Source: [Limnothrix rosea] IAM M-220
GTDB taxonomy: Bacteria > Cyanobacteriota > Cyanobacteriia > Cyanobacteriales > MRBY01
NCBI RefSeq assembly: GCF_001904615.1
Contig: NZ_MRBY01000020.1
Location: 846-64,845 of the forward strand
Length of the DNA stretch: 64,000 nucleotides
Direction of reading: 5' to 3'
The notes under the pieces are model-generated. The model was given only the letters and a program-made list of their open reading frames with translations. It was not told where the DNA came from and ran no database searches. Of the stretch, positions 46,109 through 55,348 are shown piece by piece. The position numbers and the translations under genes were made by a program. Every line of letters begins with the position of its first letter. Within the stretch, counting starts at the first letter, position 1.

Positions 46109-46246
46109 TTATGAGACTCGGGACAGGCGATCGCCGAGTTGCGCTTGGGTGATTTCAGCGAGTTCAATTTCTGGAGGGGTGGATTTTGCTTGGCAGCCCC
46201 AGACAGAAACAGCGGCCAATAGTACAAAAAAATAGCGTTTTAGCAT
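46109..46246 (-). CDS. Small putative lipoprotein (45 aa)
   Basis: A short frame with a lipoprotein signal peptide: MLKRYFFVLLAAVSVWGCQ, giving a lipobox-like VWGC with the acylated Cys at residue 18. The mature part is only 28 residues (CQAKSTPPEIELAEITQAQL and a short tail containing a HIP1-encoded GDR). ATG at 46246, TAA at 46109. No strong Shine-Dalgarno sequence. It could be real or the surviving 5' end of a longer gene. Confidence 0.45.
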   Translation of the reverse strand: MLKRYFFVLLAAVSVWGCQAKSTPPEIELAEITQAQLGDRLSRVS

Positions 46247-46391
46247 ATTGGTTTTCTATGAATATGTCTTTGGACAGGGGGCGATCGCCTCTAGGATCTT
46301 AGCCACAATTTGAATGTAGCCCCAATTTCACGATTGGGATTTTCAGTTTTGCCTCTTAAAATAAGTAGTACCTACAGAAAAAGCAGGTCAC

Positions 46392-46955
46392 ATGGTACAA
46401 GCACTGACGAAGCCATTAACTCTAGCGGCATTTTTGGAACAGCCCGAAACCAAACCCGCTAGCGAATATATCAACGGATCGATTATCCAGAAACCTATGC
46501 CCCAAGGAAAACATAGTTTGCTCCAACGGGAATTGAGTTTGATGTTGACCCTTGCTTTTCATGCGACTAAAACAGCCCAAGCTTTTCCAGAACTGCGCTG
46601 TACTTTTGGCGATCGCTCTACTGTTCCAGATATTGCCGTGTTTAAAACTGAGCGTATTCCACGGGATGAAAATGGTGACATTGCCAATGCCTTTGAGTTG
46701 CATCCAGATTGGACAATTGAAATCCTTTCTCCCCAACAAAGCCCTTCAAGAGTGATGCGGAATATTTTGCATTGCTTAGATTCTGGAACTGAACTAGGCT
46801 GGCTCATTGATCCCGCTGAAGCTTGTATTTTTGTCTATTCAGCCGATAAATCCATTGCCGTTTTTGACCAAGCTGAACAAGTTTTACCCGTACCGTCCTT
46901 TGCTGAAAATGTGGAGCTGACCGTCGGTGAAATCTTCGGTTGGCTAAAAGGGTAG
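46392..46955 (+). CDS. Uma2-family endonuclease-like protein
   Basis: 187 aa, intact. Uma2 (DUF820) proteins have a PD-(D/E)XK nuclease-like fold and are greatly amplified in cyanobacteria; the physiological role is unclear. Visible features: SEYINGSIIQKPMPQGKHS (Glu near residue 24), VPDIAVFKTERIP with the active-site-like Asp, and WTIEILSPQQS with Glu followed by the characteristic LSP. C-terminus LTVGEIFGWLKG. Of the same subfamily as the relic at 541-1629. Confidence 0.88.
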   Translation: MVQALTKPLTLAAFLEQPETKPASEYINGSIIQKPMPQGKHSLLQRELSLMLTLAFHATKTAQAFPELRCTFGDRSTVPDIAVFKTERIPRDENGDIANAFELHPDWTIEILSPQQSPSRVMRNILHCLDSGTELGWLIDPAEACIFVYSADKSIAVFDQAEQVLPVPSFAENVELTVGEIFGWLKG

Positions 46956-46963
46956 TCAAGAAT

Positions 46964-46997
46964 AAAAAATCCCTCACAATACATGGATTGCAAGGGA
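46964..46997 (-). terminator. Intrinsic terminator of acs (possibly bidirectional)
   Basis: TCCCTCACAAT (46970-46980) pairs with ATTGCAAGGGA (46987-46997), two G-T pairs, loop of six. On the minus strand it is followed by ATTTTTTATT, on the plus side by a weaker AAAATTT. Lies 29 bases after the acs stop and 15 after the Uma2 stop. Confidence 0.85.
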
Positions 46998-47025
46998 CTA
47001 AAATTTGAAAACTATTTAATTGGGT

Positions 47026-48990
47026 TTAACCGCGAAGTTTTTCGAGGACTGTGCGATCTTCGAGGGTGGAAGTATCCCCGGCAATCTCTTGACCCGCGGC
47101 AAGGTTACGCAACAAACGACGCATGATTTTACCGGAGCGAGTCTTTGGCATCACATCGGTAAAGCGGATTTCTCCGGGTCGGGCGATCGCCCCAATTTCT
47201 TTCACCACGTGGGCTTTTAACTCAGCTTCTAGCTCATCACTAGCGGGTTGACTACCTTCGAGGGTGACAAATGCAAACACCTCTTCGCCTTTTAGATCAT
47301 GGGGTTTGCCGACCACTGCCGCTTCCGCCACAGCTGGGTGGGACACAAGCGCTGATTCAATTTCCATTGTGCCGAGACGGTGACCGGAGACATTCATCAC
47401 ATCATCCACACGACCCATTACCCAGAAATAACCATCCTCATCACGCCGCGCCCCATCACCCGCAAAGTAGAGATATTTGCCATCGATGGGTGCAATATGT
47501 TCCCAATAGGTACTGCGGAACCGTTCGGGATTGCCGTAAACCGTGCGCATCATACCCGGCCAAGGCTGTTTCACGACGAGGTAACCGCCTTCATTATCAC
47601 CAGCGGGATTGCCATCTAGATCAACAATGTCTGCAACGATGCCGGGGAAAGGCAGGGTTGCGGAACCGGGTTTAGTAGGCGTTGCGCCGGGGAGAGGAGT
47701 CAACATTACGCCGCCTGTTTCGGTTTGCCACCAAGTATCCACAATGGGACAGCGATCGCCACCGATGACGCGGTTGTACCACATCCAAGCTTCGGGGTTA
47801 ATGGGCTCACCGACTGTGCCGAGCAAGCGCAACGAACTCATGTCATATTTATTCGGAATCTCCTCGCCCATCTTGATAAAGGCACGGATGGCAGTGGGTG
47901 CAGTGTAGAAAATCGTTACGCCATATTTTTCGATCACTTCCCAAAAACAGCCGGGGTTCGACGCACGGGGCGCACCTTCGTACATCACTGCCGTTGCGCC
48001 ATTGGAGAGGGGGCCATAGGTAATGTAACTATGTCCGGTAATCCAGCCGACATCTGCGCCGCACCAGTACACATCGTCATCTTTGAGGTCAAAAATCCAC
48101 TTGCAGGTCATGTGGGTGTAGAGGTTATAGCCGCCCGTCGTGTGAACTACGCCCTTGGGTTTTCCAGTTGTGCCGCTGGTGTAAAGAATGAAGAGCATAT
48201 CTTCTGCATCCATCGGTTCGGCGGGGCAATTTGCAGATACTTCTTTCTGCATTTCGTGCCACCAATGGTCACGGCCTTCGACCATTTCCACATCGCCTTT
48301 GGTGCGTTGGACGACTAAAACATTTTCCACACTGGGGGCAAAATCATCGGCGATCGCCGCATCGACTTGGGGCTTGAGGGGAACCACTTTATCCTTACGG
48401 AAACCACCATCAGCAGTAATCACCAACTTTGCTTCCGCATCTTCGAGACGACTGCGGAGAGCTTCGGCGCTAAATCCCCCAAAAATTACCGTATGGGGCG
48501 CACCAATTCTGGCACAGGCGAGCAAAGCAATCACCGCTTCGGGAATCATCGGCATGTAAATACCGACGCGATCGCCCTTTTGCACACCCAGTTTTTTCAT
48601 GGCATTGGCGAACTGACAAACCTCCCGGTGGAGTTGCGCGTAAGTCAGCGTCCGAGAATCACCCGGTTCCCCTTCCCAGATAAGAGCAGCTTTATTTTTG
48701 CGCCAAGTTTTCAGATGGCGATCGAGGCAATTATGGGAAATATTAATTTTGCCGCCGGAGAACCATTTTGCAAAAGGAGGCTGCCAATCGAGAACGGTAT
48801 CCCATTTCTCGAACCATTCCAGTTCCTGCTCTGCCAGTTCACCCCAAAATTTCTCCGGGTCATTTTTCGCAAAATCGTAGAGTTCTTGGTATTGCTCAAG
48901 GCTTTTGATATGCGCCTGTTCGGAAAATTCAGCAGGGGGCGCAAAGGTACGATTTTCGTGGAGGATCGATTCAATTGTTGGATCAGACAT
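47026..48990 (-). CDS. acs: Acetyl-CoA synthetase
   Basis: 654 aa, full length. Activates acetate to acetyl-AMP and then acetyl-CoA. P-loop-like motif [19 protein letters not shown], the WWQTETGG motif, [16 protein letters not shown] hinge region, and the C-terminal [12 protein letters not shown] holding the catalytic Lys that is inactivated by acetylation in homologues. ATG at 48990. Single gene with its own terminator. Confidence 0.97.
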   Translation of the reverse strand: MSDPTIESILHENRTFAPPAEFSEQAHIKSLEQYQELYDFAKNDPEKFWGELAEQELEWFEKWDTVLDWQPPFAKWFSGGKINISHNCLDRHLKTWRKNKAALIWEGEPGDSRTLTYAQLHREVCQFANAMKKLGVQKGDRVGIYMPMIPEAVIALLACARIGAPHTVIFGGFSAEALRSRLEDAEAKLVITADGGFRKDKVVPLKPQVDAAIADDFAPSVENVLVVQRTKGDVEMVEGRDHWWHEMQKEVSANCPAEPMDAEDMLFILYTSGTTGKPKGVVHTTGGYNLYTHMTCKWIFDLKDDDVYWCGADVGWITGHSYITYGPLSNGATAVMYEGAPRASNPGCFWEVIEKYGVTIFYTAPTAIRAFIKMGEEIPNKYDMSSLRLLGTVGEPINPEAWMWYNRVIGGDRCPIVDTWWQTETGGVMLTPLPGATPTKPGSATLPFPGIVADIVDLDGNPAGDNEGGYLVVKQPWPGMMRTVYGNPERFRSTYWEHIAPIDGKYLYFAGDGARRDEDGYFWVMGRVDDVMNVSGHRLGTMEIESALVSHPAVAEAAVVGKPHDLKGEEVFAFVTLEGSQPASDELEAELKAHVVKEIGAIARPGEIRFTDVMPKTRSGKIMRRLLRNLAAGQEIAGDTSTLEDRTVLEKLRG

Positions 48991-49165
48991 ATCAACTTGT
49001 TATGACAAAATTTATGCCTACCTATTTTCCCTCAAGGTTAAGCCGACAAAGATTGCAATTCGTTAAGGATGGGGGAACAGGGGGCGATTCTAAACTCAGT
49101 CTTTCTATAAACTATGCACGACATTGCCACCCAATTCAACACAGGAGTAGTAATCATGAAACACC

Positions 49166-49414
49166 CTAGTGAGTCAAAAAGGCTTGAATCTCTGCTTTGC
49201 ACATTTCACGGGGATGCTTACCATTCTGATAAAGCAGATAACGTCGAATCCAGTCCAAATAACTCTGCTCAGTACGGTAGGAATGATACTTGAGACGAAT
49301 GAATTCGCGCACCACATCTAACAACTTATGCGATGGGATGATATCAGGCAAAATTTTAAAATCTTTGATATTGCCTTTTAAAGAGATGTTATGCGGATTT
49401 TTTTTGCACAACAC
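49166..49414 (-). pseudogene. Integron-type integrase, N-terminal relic
   Basis: 82 residues. The region LLDVVREFIRLKYHSYRTEQ followed by SYLDWIRRYLLYQNGKHPRE and EIQAFLTH corresponds to the N-terminal SAM-like DNA-binding domain of IntI-type tyrosine recombinases (the RLRHYSYRTEQAY and HPREMG patterns). The frame ends at TAG right after FLTH; the whole catalytic domain with the Arg, His and Tyr residues is absent, and the DNA after the stop shows no continuation. N-terminal residues 1-25 look non-homologous. It lies on the border of the accessory island. Confidence 0.8.
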
Positions 49415-49627
49415 TCTATATTTAGCTGTTTATGCAAGAATATTCTATGTGTAAAATAACAGAGAAGGCATTATATAGAAATCATCTGCATGATACGTAG
49501 TTGTGCCGCCTGAGTTATTGGTGAGGGCGTAGTGAAAGGTTGCCAGTTATGGCTTGAAATCCCTGGCATCTTTACAATCACGGGTACGATATTAGAGGTA
49601 ATACTAGGTCAAGTCTGAAATCTCAGT

Positions 49628-52540
49628 ATGCTGGAATGGGTTGCAGCCACAACGGGAATAGAACTAGGTAAGCTCGTACTAGAGCAGATTCTCGATTTGA
49701 GTAAACCTGTTTTGGAGGGGTATGTCCGAGATTTTTTCAAGGATTGCCTGAGTAGCGGAGTTAGCCGACTCAGTGCGACAGCACTGAAAACACCGATGGC
49801 GGAAGCAGTTGGCTACTTCATTAAGCGATTTATTAAGGAGCTTCAGATTAACGATGTTTACGAAACCAGTATTCAGCATCATTACAAAGCAGTAATCAAG
49901 AAGTTTGTGCAGGATAAGTCGGTCCGCCCCATTCTCGGAAAAGCCTTTGAAAAAGATTGTAAACAAATTGATTATGGGCAGTTAGAGCAAATTTGGGCAC
50001 AACAGTATCAAGTCTCTGGATGGCAATTTCCCTCAAAGGAGTTTGATTGGCGGGGAGTCTGCAAGGAATACGTATATGAGGTCAAGGGCATTGTTAAAGC
50101 GAATCCAGAGTTGCGATCGCTGCTTGAAACCGATCTATTAGAAGACATTGCCCGCAATACTGCCCAACTCTCGCCCGGCTTTGATGTTAAGACTTATCGA
50201 GCCAGTTTGCAGTCCAGTTATGGTTATCTGAAACTGTACACCCTCGACAGCACCGATCGCGTTGATGCCATTAAACTCTGGGCAATGTTTATTGAGCAAA
50301 CGGTGCGAGAAGCCTTACCCCCAATGCGCTATGACCTGCCTTTAGACTTGAAACGGCAACTGCAAGCTGAAGGGCAGCTCGAAGTAGATTTATCGCCCGA
50401 AGCCTTAAAGCATTATCGCCATGAGTATTTTCAGCAACCCGCACGAAAGGTTTTAGAAGTGGTAGCAGACTCTCATCGGGCAGTGATTTTAGGAGATCCA
50501 GGATCGGGTAAGTCGAGTCTATTGCAATATCTGGCACTGGAATGGGTCGATGGTAACACTGAGAGACTGCCGTTATTGATTGAGTTGCGAGAATTCGCCA
50601 TCAATCCATCTGTTAATTTCCTCGAATTTCTGCATCGAGGTCAGGGTGTGGACTGGCAATTTGACCAGCAGCAACTCCATCAGCATCTACTAGAGTCTTC
50701 AACGCTGGTTATGTTCGATGGGCTGGATGAGGTATTTGATCGCCCGACTCAATCCACTGTCATTGATGACATCATTCGCTTTTCGCAGCAATATCCCAAA
50801 GCTCAGGTGATAGTCACATCTCGCATTATTGGATATAACCCTGATCGCCTCCAGAATAGCAGTTTTCGACACTTCACCATTCAATCCCTCGATACCGACG
50901 AGATTCACGAGTTTATTGAGCGCTGGTATGACCTATCGATGGGTCGTGATCCTGATAAAGTGCGATTGAAACAGCGATTGAAGGATGCGATTGCTAATTC
51001 CAAGGCGATCGCCAACCTGGCAGATAATCCCCTGCTGCTGACAATGATGGTAATTTTGAATCGACGGCAGGAGTTACCGCGTGATCGCGCCGACCTCTAC
51101 GATCAGGCTTCTCGCGTGTTGCTCTACCACTGGGATGTGGATCATAAGCGATTGCAGATCCCGATGGATTCGATTGGGCGACGGGAGAAACAAGAGATGT
51201 TGCGCCTGATTGCTTACGAAATGCAGGCAGGAAAAAAAGGGCTGAAGGGGAATTTGATTAGTGCTGATCAACTCACCCGCATTTTGACTGAGTATCTACG
51301 CGATCAGGGCTTCAGCGAACCTCGCGAAAAAGCCAGTCGGTTGATTCAACAACTCCGAGAACGCAATTTCATCCTCTGCTATCGCGGAGCCGACACCTAT
51401 GGCTTCATGCATCGCACCTTTTTAGAATATTTCTGTGCCATTGAAATCGTCCATCGCTTCGAAAAACAACGCACCCTCACCTTTGAGGAATTACGCGATA
51501 AGGTGTTTGGACAACGCTGGCAAGATGAAACTTGGCATGAGGTGCTGAGATTGATTTGTGGGGCGATCGATCCAAAATTTTCAGCGCAAATAATCCAGTT
51601 TCTAATGGAGGTAGAAATAGATAGAACCCAGTTTCTAGATGATCCAAATATGTATCGACCCCCTGATAATTATCTCAAGCGTGAAGCTATAGGTAACCTT
51701 ACGCTTGCATCTCAGTGTCTTATGGAGATTAAAAATCGCAAGCAGGTAGTTGAGATTTCGGAAAAGCTATTAATGAAGTTCCAAGATGAAGTTGACAATC
51801 AGTTACCCTATCCTTTTGGAGCAGACGTTGCAAGGGTAATTGCAGATAATCTCACTTCTACTTGGCAGGGAAATATACAACTAACCGAATGGTTGAAAAA
51901 TGGTGTTGAAAGTGATAAAGATTGGCATTGGTTTGTAAGACGCGCAGTTTTTGCTATTGCCTGCAATTCTGGTAAAGATTCTAATACTTTAAATTGGCTT
52001 AAAAAGTTAGTACAGGAAGGTCATTCGGATTGGGGTGTGTGTGAATCAGCAGTAAATGCAGTCGCTCAATTCTGGAAAGAAAATAGCGATACATTACCTT
52101 GGCTTAAAGATTTAGTTCAGCACCATAAACTATGGGCAATTCGCAGAGGAGCTATGGAATGTTTGGTACGATACTGGAAAAATGATCCTGATGCTTTGCC
52201 AATTGTTGTAAAAATTGCTCAATCTGATGAAAATTGGGCAACTCGTCACTCTGCAGTAGAAACATTGTCTCAGTATTGGGGATGCAGCTCAGATTTATCT
52301 GATATTTTTAGTGAGATTGCAGTCAATGATCCTGGTGGTGAAAAAGGCTATCTAGAAGGAGATCCGCGTTGTGCTGCATTAGAAGCTCTCATAACTCACT
52401 ATCCTACCTATCCCAAAACGATCAAGCTGCTGCGCGATCACGCCATTAATGATCCTGATGAGCAACTGCGAGAATGGGCACAGGAACAGTTAAAAATACA
52501 TGATGCAAAAATAAAAATGGAGGCAAATTCTGATGGCTGA
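49628..52540 (+). CDS. NACHT-domain STAND NTPase with helical repeats
   Basis: 970 aa. Residues 1-230 form a helical N-terminal domain (opening MLEWVAATTGIELGKLVLEQ) like the NACHT-associated helical domains of bacterial NLR-like proteins. NACHT domain about 280-480: Walker A GDPGSGKSS at 289-297, Walker B LVMFDGLDEV with Asp364, Asp367 and Glu368, sensor QVIVTSRIIGY, and later NPLLLTMMV and HRTFLEYFCA, typical winged-helix landmarks. The C-terminal 330 residues carry HEAT-like repeats (WAIRRGAMECLVRYW, WATRHSAVETLSQYW). Related bacterial NACHT proteins protect against phage, but the gene could also be regulatory. It overlaps the next gene by 8 bases. Confidence 0.88.
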   Translation: MLEWVAATTGIELGKLVLEQILDLSKPVLEGYVRDFFKDCLSSGVSRLSATALKTPMAEAVGYFIKRFIKELQINDVYETSIQHHYKAVIKKFVQDKSVRPILGKAFEKDCKQIDYGQLEQIWAQQYQVSGWQFPSKEFDWRGVCKEYVYEVKGIVKANPELRSLLETDLLEDIARNTAQLSPGFDVKTYRASLQSSYGYLKLYTLDSTDRVDAIKLWAMFIEQTVREALPPMRYDLPLDLKRQLQAEGQLEVDLSPEALKHYRHEYFQQPARKVLEVVADSHRAVILGDPGSGKSSLLQYLALEWVDGNTERLPLLIELREFAINPSVNFLEFLHRGQGVDWQFDQQQLHQHLLESSTLVMFDGLDEVFDRPTQSTVIDDIIRFSQQYPKAQVIVTSRIIGYNPDRLQNSSFRHFTIQSLDTDEIHEFIERWYDLSMGRDPDKVRLKQRLKDAIANSKAIANLADNPLLLTMMVILNRRQELPRDRADLYDQASRVLLYHWDVDHKRLQIPMDSIGRREKQEMLRLIAYEMQAGKKGLKGNLISADQLTRILTEYLRDQGFSEPREKASRLIQQLRERNFILCYRGADTYGFMHRTFLEYFCAIEIVHRFEKQRTLTFEELRDKVFGQRWQDETWHEVLRLICGAIDPKFSAQIIQFLMEVEIDRTQFLDDPNMYRPPDNYLKREAIGNLTLASQCLMEIKNRKQVVEISEKLLMKFQDEVDNQLPYPFGADVARVIADNLTSTWQGNIQLTEWLKNGVESDKDWHWFVRRAVFAIACNSGKDSNTLNWLKKLVQEGHSDWGVCESAVNAVAQFWKENSDTLPWLKDLVQHHKLWAIRRGAMECLVRYWKNDPDALPIVVKIAQSDENWATRHSAVETLSQYWGCSSDLSDIFSEIAVNDPGGEKGYLEGDPRCAALEALITHYPTYPKTIKLLRDHAINDPDEQLREWAQEQLKIHDAKIKMEANSDG

Positions 52541-52772
52541 GGATACTGTGAAAGTAGATATTTCATTTCAATCACTTTTAGGAGCAATTTCATCACTAGG
52601 AATTGCTGAAAAGCATCGGCTTTGGGCGCTTCTGGAAGCTGAGTTATTCCCTGATGATGAAGATTCTCCGGAGGATATCGCTGAAATTCAAGCTGCCCGT
52701 GCTGACTACGAAGCAGGGGATTATATGACCTTTGATGAATACAAGGCGCACCGAGCAGAGCGATCAGCATGA
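52533..52772 (+). CDS. Antitoxin-like protein of a RelE pair
   Basis: 79 aa, acidic, no cofactor motif. The layout (short N-terminal strand VKVDISFQSLLGAIS, helices, then IAEIQAARADYEAGDYMTFD EYKAH-type tail) fits many antitoxins that precede RelE/ParE toxins. ATG at 52533 lies within the last codons of the NACHT gene; its own stop overlaps the toxin start by 4 bases. Role inferred from position. Confidence 0.75.
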   Translation: MAEDTVKVDISFQSLLGAISSLGIAEKHRLWALLEAELFPDDEDSPEDIAEIQAARADYEAGDYMTFDEYKAHRAERSA

Positions 52773-53029
52773 CCTATACCATCATCACACCGAAAGCTGT
52801 GCGAAAACAGCTGGATGTCTTGCCTGATGACGTTTACAATCGCATCGCTAAGAAGATTGACCAACTTGCCGAAGCTCCACGTCCTGATGGAGTGGTCAAG
52901 ATGAAAGGGTCTGATAATCAGTACCGTATTCGTATCGGTGACTATCGCGTTCGCTACGAAATCGATGATAAAGAATTGATTATTCTCCTCCTGCAATGCA
53001 AGCACCGAAAAGATGTTTATAAAAAGTGA
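52769..53029 (+). CDS. RelE/ParE-superfamily toxin
   Basis: 86 aa. Typical RelE fold signature: MTYTIITPKAVRKQLDVLP, then IAKKIDQLAEAPRPDG, VKMKGSDNQYRIRIGDYRVRY and a final strand ELIILLLQCKHRKDVYKK. RelE-type toxins cleave mRNA on the ribosome; the basic residues (Lys, Arg, His in the last 40 residues) are present. ATGA overlap with the antitoxin gene. Confidence 0.9.
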   Translation: MTYTIITPKAVRKQLDVLPDDVYNRIAKKIDQLAEAPRPDGVVKMKGSDNQYRIRIGDYRVRYEIDDKELIILLLQCKHRKDVYKK

Positions 53030-53265
53030 TAGTTCCTAGTTCTTGTCCCGTTGGAACATTTCGCAACCGTCGTTTGCACAACAGCCTTCTTGCAGCGGAT
53101 AGGTATAAATCCTCGGTGCTGAGTTCAAGGTTACTTGCCGCCGCTGAAGGGGAGCATTAGAATTTCGTACGGCGATCGCCGCTATAGTTACAAGTATTCT
53201 GGCATACTTGTTTTGCTTGAGTTACAAGATAGCATTAGAAAGAAGCCTAGCCCTGAGATTTAGCG

Positions 53266-53541
53266 ATGGATAGAAGCACCATAGAGCGGCAACAGATTCT
53301 GGAATCAGTCAGTGCTCTTCCCGAAGAGGATTTGATGGAACTTGCCAGTTTTCTTGACTACCTTCGCTACAAATCAGCCCAGAGCAGAGAAACAAAAAAT
53401 CAATCTGCTAATTTTTTAGTGGCAGTTGCAGGTTTAGGTAATTCTAATCAGCCAGATGTTTCAGAGCGGGATGAAGAGATTCTCCGCAATGAAGTTGATC
53501 CTGTGTATGGGTGGAGTTCCAAACCAAGCAATTCTGTATGA
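53266..53541 (+). CDS. VapB-like antitoxin (DUF2281-like)
   Basis: 91 aa. Begins MDRSTIERQQILESVSALPE and LMELASFLDYLRYKS, the helix pattern of the DUF2281/antitoxin family found before PIN-domain toxins. The C-terminal half is disordered. Its TGA overlaps the ATG of the PIN gene (ATGA). About 236 bases after the RelE gene. Confidence 0.78.
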   Translation: MDRSTIERQQILESVSALPEEDLMELASFLDYLRYKSAQSRETKNQSANFLVAVAGLGNSNQPDVSERDEEILRNEVDPVYGWSSKPSNSV

Positions 53542-53951
53542 CCGCAATACTCGATACCAGTTTTCTCTATGCCCTAACAGATCAGAGCGATCGCAACCAT
53601 CAACGGGTCTTGACTATTGCTCAAAGCGTAGATGAACGGTTAGTGCTGCCAGTAGTAGTTTTGCCCGAAGTTTGCTATCTGATTGCCTCAAGATTGGGGC
53701 ATCAAGCAATGCGTCGTTTTGTCTCCAACATGACACCTGATGCGGTTCAAGTTGAGCCTGTAATCCCAGAAGATTTAGCGCGAGCCCATGAGATTTTGGA
53801 ACAGTATGCCGATAATCAGCTTGATTTTACAGATGCGGCGATTGTTGCCATAGCTGAAAGACTTAATATCGCTCGTGTTTACACCCTTGACCGCCGAGAT
53901 TTCTCGATTATTCGTCCCAATCACTGCAATTACTTTGAGTTATTTCCGTGA
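53538..53951 (+). CDS. vapC: VapC-like PIN-domain toxin
   Basis: 137 aa from ATG 53538 (longer frame from 53511 overlaps the antitoxin). PIN-domain acids are visible: Asp6 in AILDTSFLYAL, Glu in VVLPEVCYLIAS, Asp in LDFTDAAIVAIAE and Asp in YTLDRRDFSII. These coordinate Mg2+ for RNA cleavage. Forms a toxin-antitoxin pair with the preceding gene. Confidence 0.9.
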   Translation: MTAILDTSFLYALTDQSDRNHQRVLTIAQSVDERLVLPVVVLPEVCYLIASRLGHQAMRRFVSNMTPDAVQVEPVIPEDLARAHEILEQYADNQLDFTDAAIVAIAERLNIARVYTLDRRDFSIIRPNHCNYFELFP

Positions 53952-54115
53952 ACTGCCAGCTAAGGCTGCAAGTGTAGAGTTCGAGTTCATCTGCTGTCAC
54001 TACATTTCATCGTGAGAAATTTGGATGGCGATCGCCACCCTCGCTAATTTTCTCAAAACTCCTACTATGCTGGAAACATATGTTGGATTTAGTCGGCTAA
54101 ACAGAGGCAAAATTC

Positions 54116-54360
54116 ATGGAATGGCAAGACATTTGTGATGACAAATTACTACAAGATTTGTCTTATAAAGTTGAGCTGAATCAATGGGGACAAATCGTTA
54201 TGAGTCCCCGTAAAATCAATATTTTGAGGCAGGGGCACAGGAAGTCTGGATTTGCGATCGCCTCGGCAACCTCACTTTTTTCAATAAAGAGAAACAACTA
54301 GAAACTTCTGAAATTGTGCCTGATTTTCCCTTACAAATTAAGCGTAGAAATCAGAAATAA
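54116..54360 (+). pseudogene. Uma2-family gene relic with internal deletion
   Basis: The 5' part encodes MEWQDICDDKLLQDLSYKVE and LNQWGQIVMSPRKIN, the usual start of a Uma2 subfamily. After an internal deletion the homology resumes in another frame at about 54226: FEAGAQEVWICDRLGNLTFF, KQLETSEIVPDFPLQI, ending TAA 54358-54360. The central nuclease core (about 90 codons) is missing. Confidence 0.82.
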
Positions 54361-54386
54361 ATGGGTGGCGATCGCCCCTATCTTTC

Positions 54387-55265
54387 CTAACTAGAACAAC
54401 GATATCGGACACCGCCAGTATCTAAATTTGTCAACGTGGAAAGATCCGACGATAACTGAAAATTATCCGTTTCAGTCCAAGTTGATCCCTCCCCAGAATA
54501 TTCAGCCGTGACCGTCAAGCCCGCCGTACCTGTCACCATAATTTTTGAAACAGTTCCCGTAGATGCATAAAATTGCAATTGACTCGGTTTAATGACTAGC
54601 CGACCGTCGCTTGATAATGAACCACAGCCATCTAAATTCGCATTCCATTCACCCTGAAACTGAGAGGGAATCTCGCTGCGGCCCTCTTGGATGATGGGAT
54701 TGCTCACCGTAATGTTGCCGTCACTGGGGGGTGCAACTTCAGCCGAGGTGTAAGGATAAATACTCCAATCGCCAAATTGCAGGTCAGAACCCCCATAGGT
54801 GGTGATAGAAAGCCCTTTTTGTTTCTCTAAATTTACCAATTCAAAACGACACTGTCCCATGCCAGTGCCAGCACAAGCCGAAACTTCGATAAACCCGGAA
54901 TCATAGGCCTCTCGCTCAACGCCAAAAGCCCCTGGTTCCGGTACTTCTGCAGGAGTCCAGCCTGCTTTTAAAAGCTGCGCACGCACAACCGCATATGGTG
55001 TCCCTTGCTCAAAACTTTTCAGTAACGTTTCGGTATTCGTTGCTGATGTCTGTTGGGTTGGGACATTGTTTGTTTTGGGAGTGGATATTTCAGTATTTGT
55101 TTCTGTTTCTGTGACTACTGTTTCTTCTGATGGGTTATTCGGAGTTTCAGTGGCAGAGTCTGGTGGGGCTTCACTGGCAGTGCAACTTGTGATTAGTAGC
55201 ACTAATCCTAAAGCCGCAAGAGGCTTGTGGTGATGACGATATTTTTTAAGAAAGGAATTGAGCAT
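54387..55265 (-). CDS. Putative lipoprotein of unknown function
   Basis: 292 aa. Signal peptide with lipobox (LVLLITSC, acylated Cys28), then a Thr/Glu/Pro-rich linker (about 30-80), then a domain with PYAVVRAQLLKAGWTP and several Cys (VSACAGTGMGQCRF), and a C-terminal domain (FQGEWNANLDGCGSLSSDGR, ending GVRYRCSS). The PYAVVRAQLLKAGW segment resembles small outer-surface domains seen in cyanobacterial lipoproteins, but I cannot name a family. The cysteines could form disulphides in the periplasm. Confidence 0.65.
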   Translation of the reverse strand: MLNSFLKKYRHHHKPLAALGLVLLITSCTASEAPPDSATETPNNPSEETVVTETETNTEISTPKTNNVPTQQTSATNTETLLKSFEQGTPYAVVRAQLLKAGWTPAEVPEPGAFGVEREAYDSGFIEVSACAGTGMGQCRFELVNLEKQKGLSITTYGGSDLQFGDWSIYPYTSAEVAPPSDGNITVSNPIIQEGRSEIPSQFQGEWNANLDGCGSLSSDGRLVIKPSQLQFYASTGTVSKIMVTGTAGLTVTAEYSGEGSTWTETDNFQLSSDLSTLTNLDTGGVRYRCSS

Positions 55266-55348
55266 GGGTAAATGTTCGAATCTGGAATGGGAATTGTAGA
55301 TACAGGATTTTGATGGTGATCATAGAGCAATAGGCGATCGCCTCACTG

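Noticed and set aside
47271-48318. Several plus-strand frames of 130-200 codons over acs
   Set aside because: Shadows of a GC-rich conserved gene; no start signals and no family features.
49156-49293. Plus-strand frame MKHPSESKRLESLLC... with GGAG upstream, antisense to the integrase relic
   Set aside because: The Shine-Dalgarno sequence is good, but the translation has no recognisable feature and the opposite strand encodes a clear IntI N-terminus.
49430-49620. attC-like recombination site near the integrase relic
   Set aside because: I looked for the paired core sites and a palindrome; only isolated GTTA/TAAC strings are present.
53030-53265. Minus-strand reading ARRLLCKRRLRNVPTGQ near 53042-53100 as a mobile-element remnant
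   Set aside because: Too short to assign; may be chance.
53960-54060. tRNA-like TTCGAGTTC and TTCGAATC strings (53970, 55270)
   Set aside because: No acceptor stem or D-loop could be paired around them.
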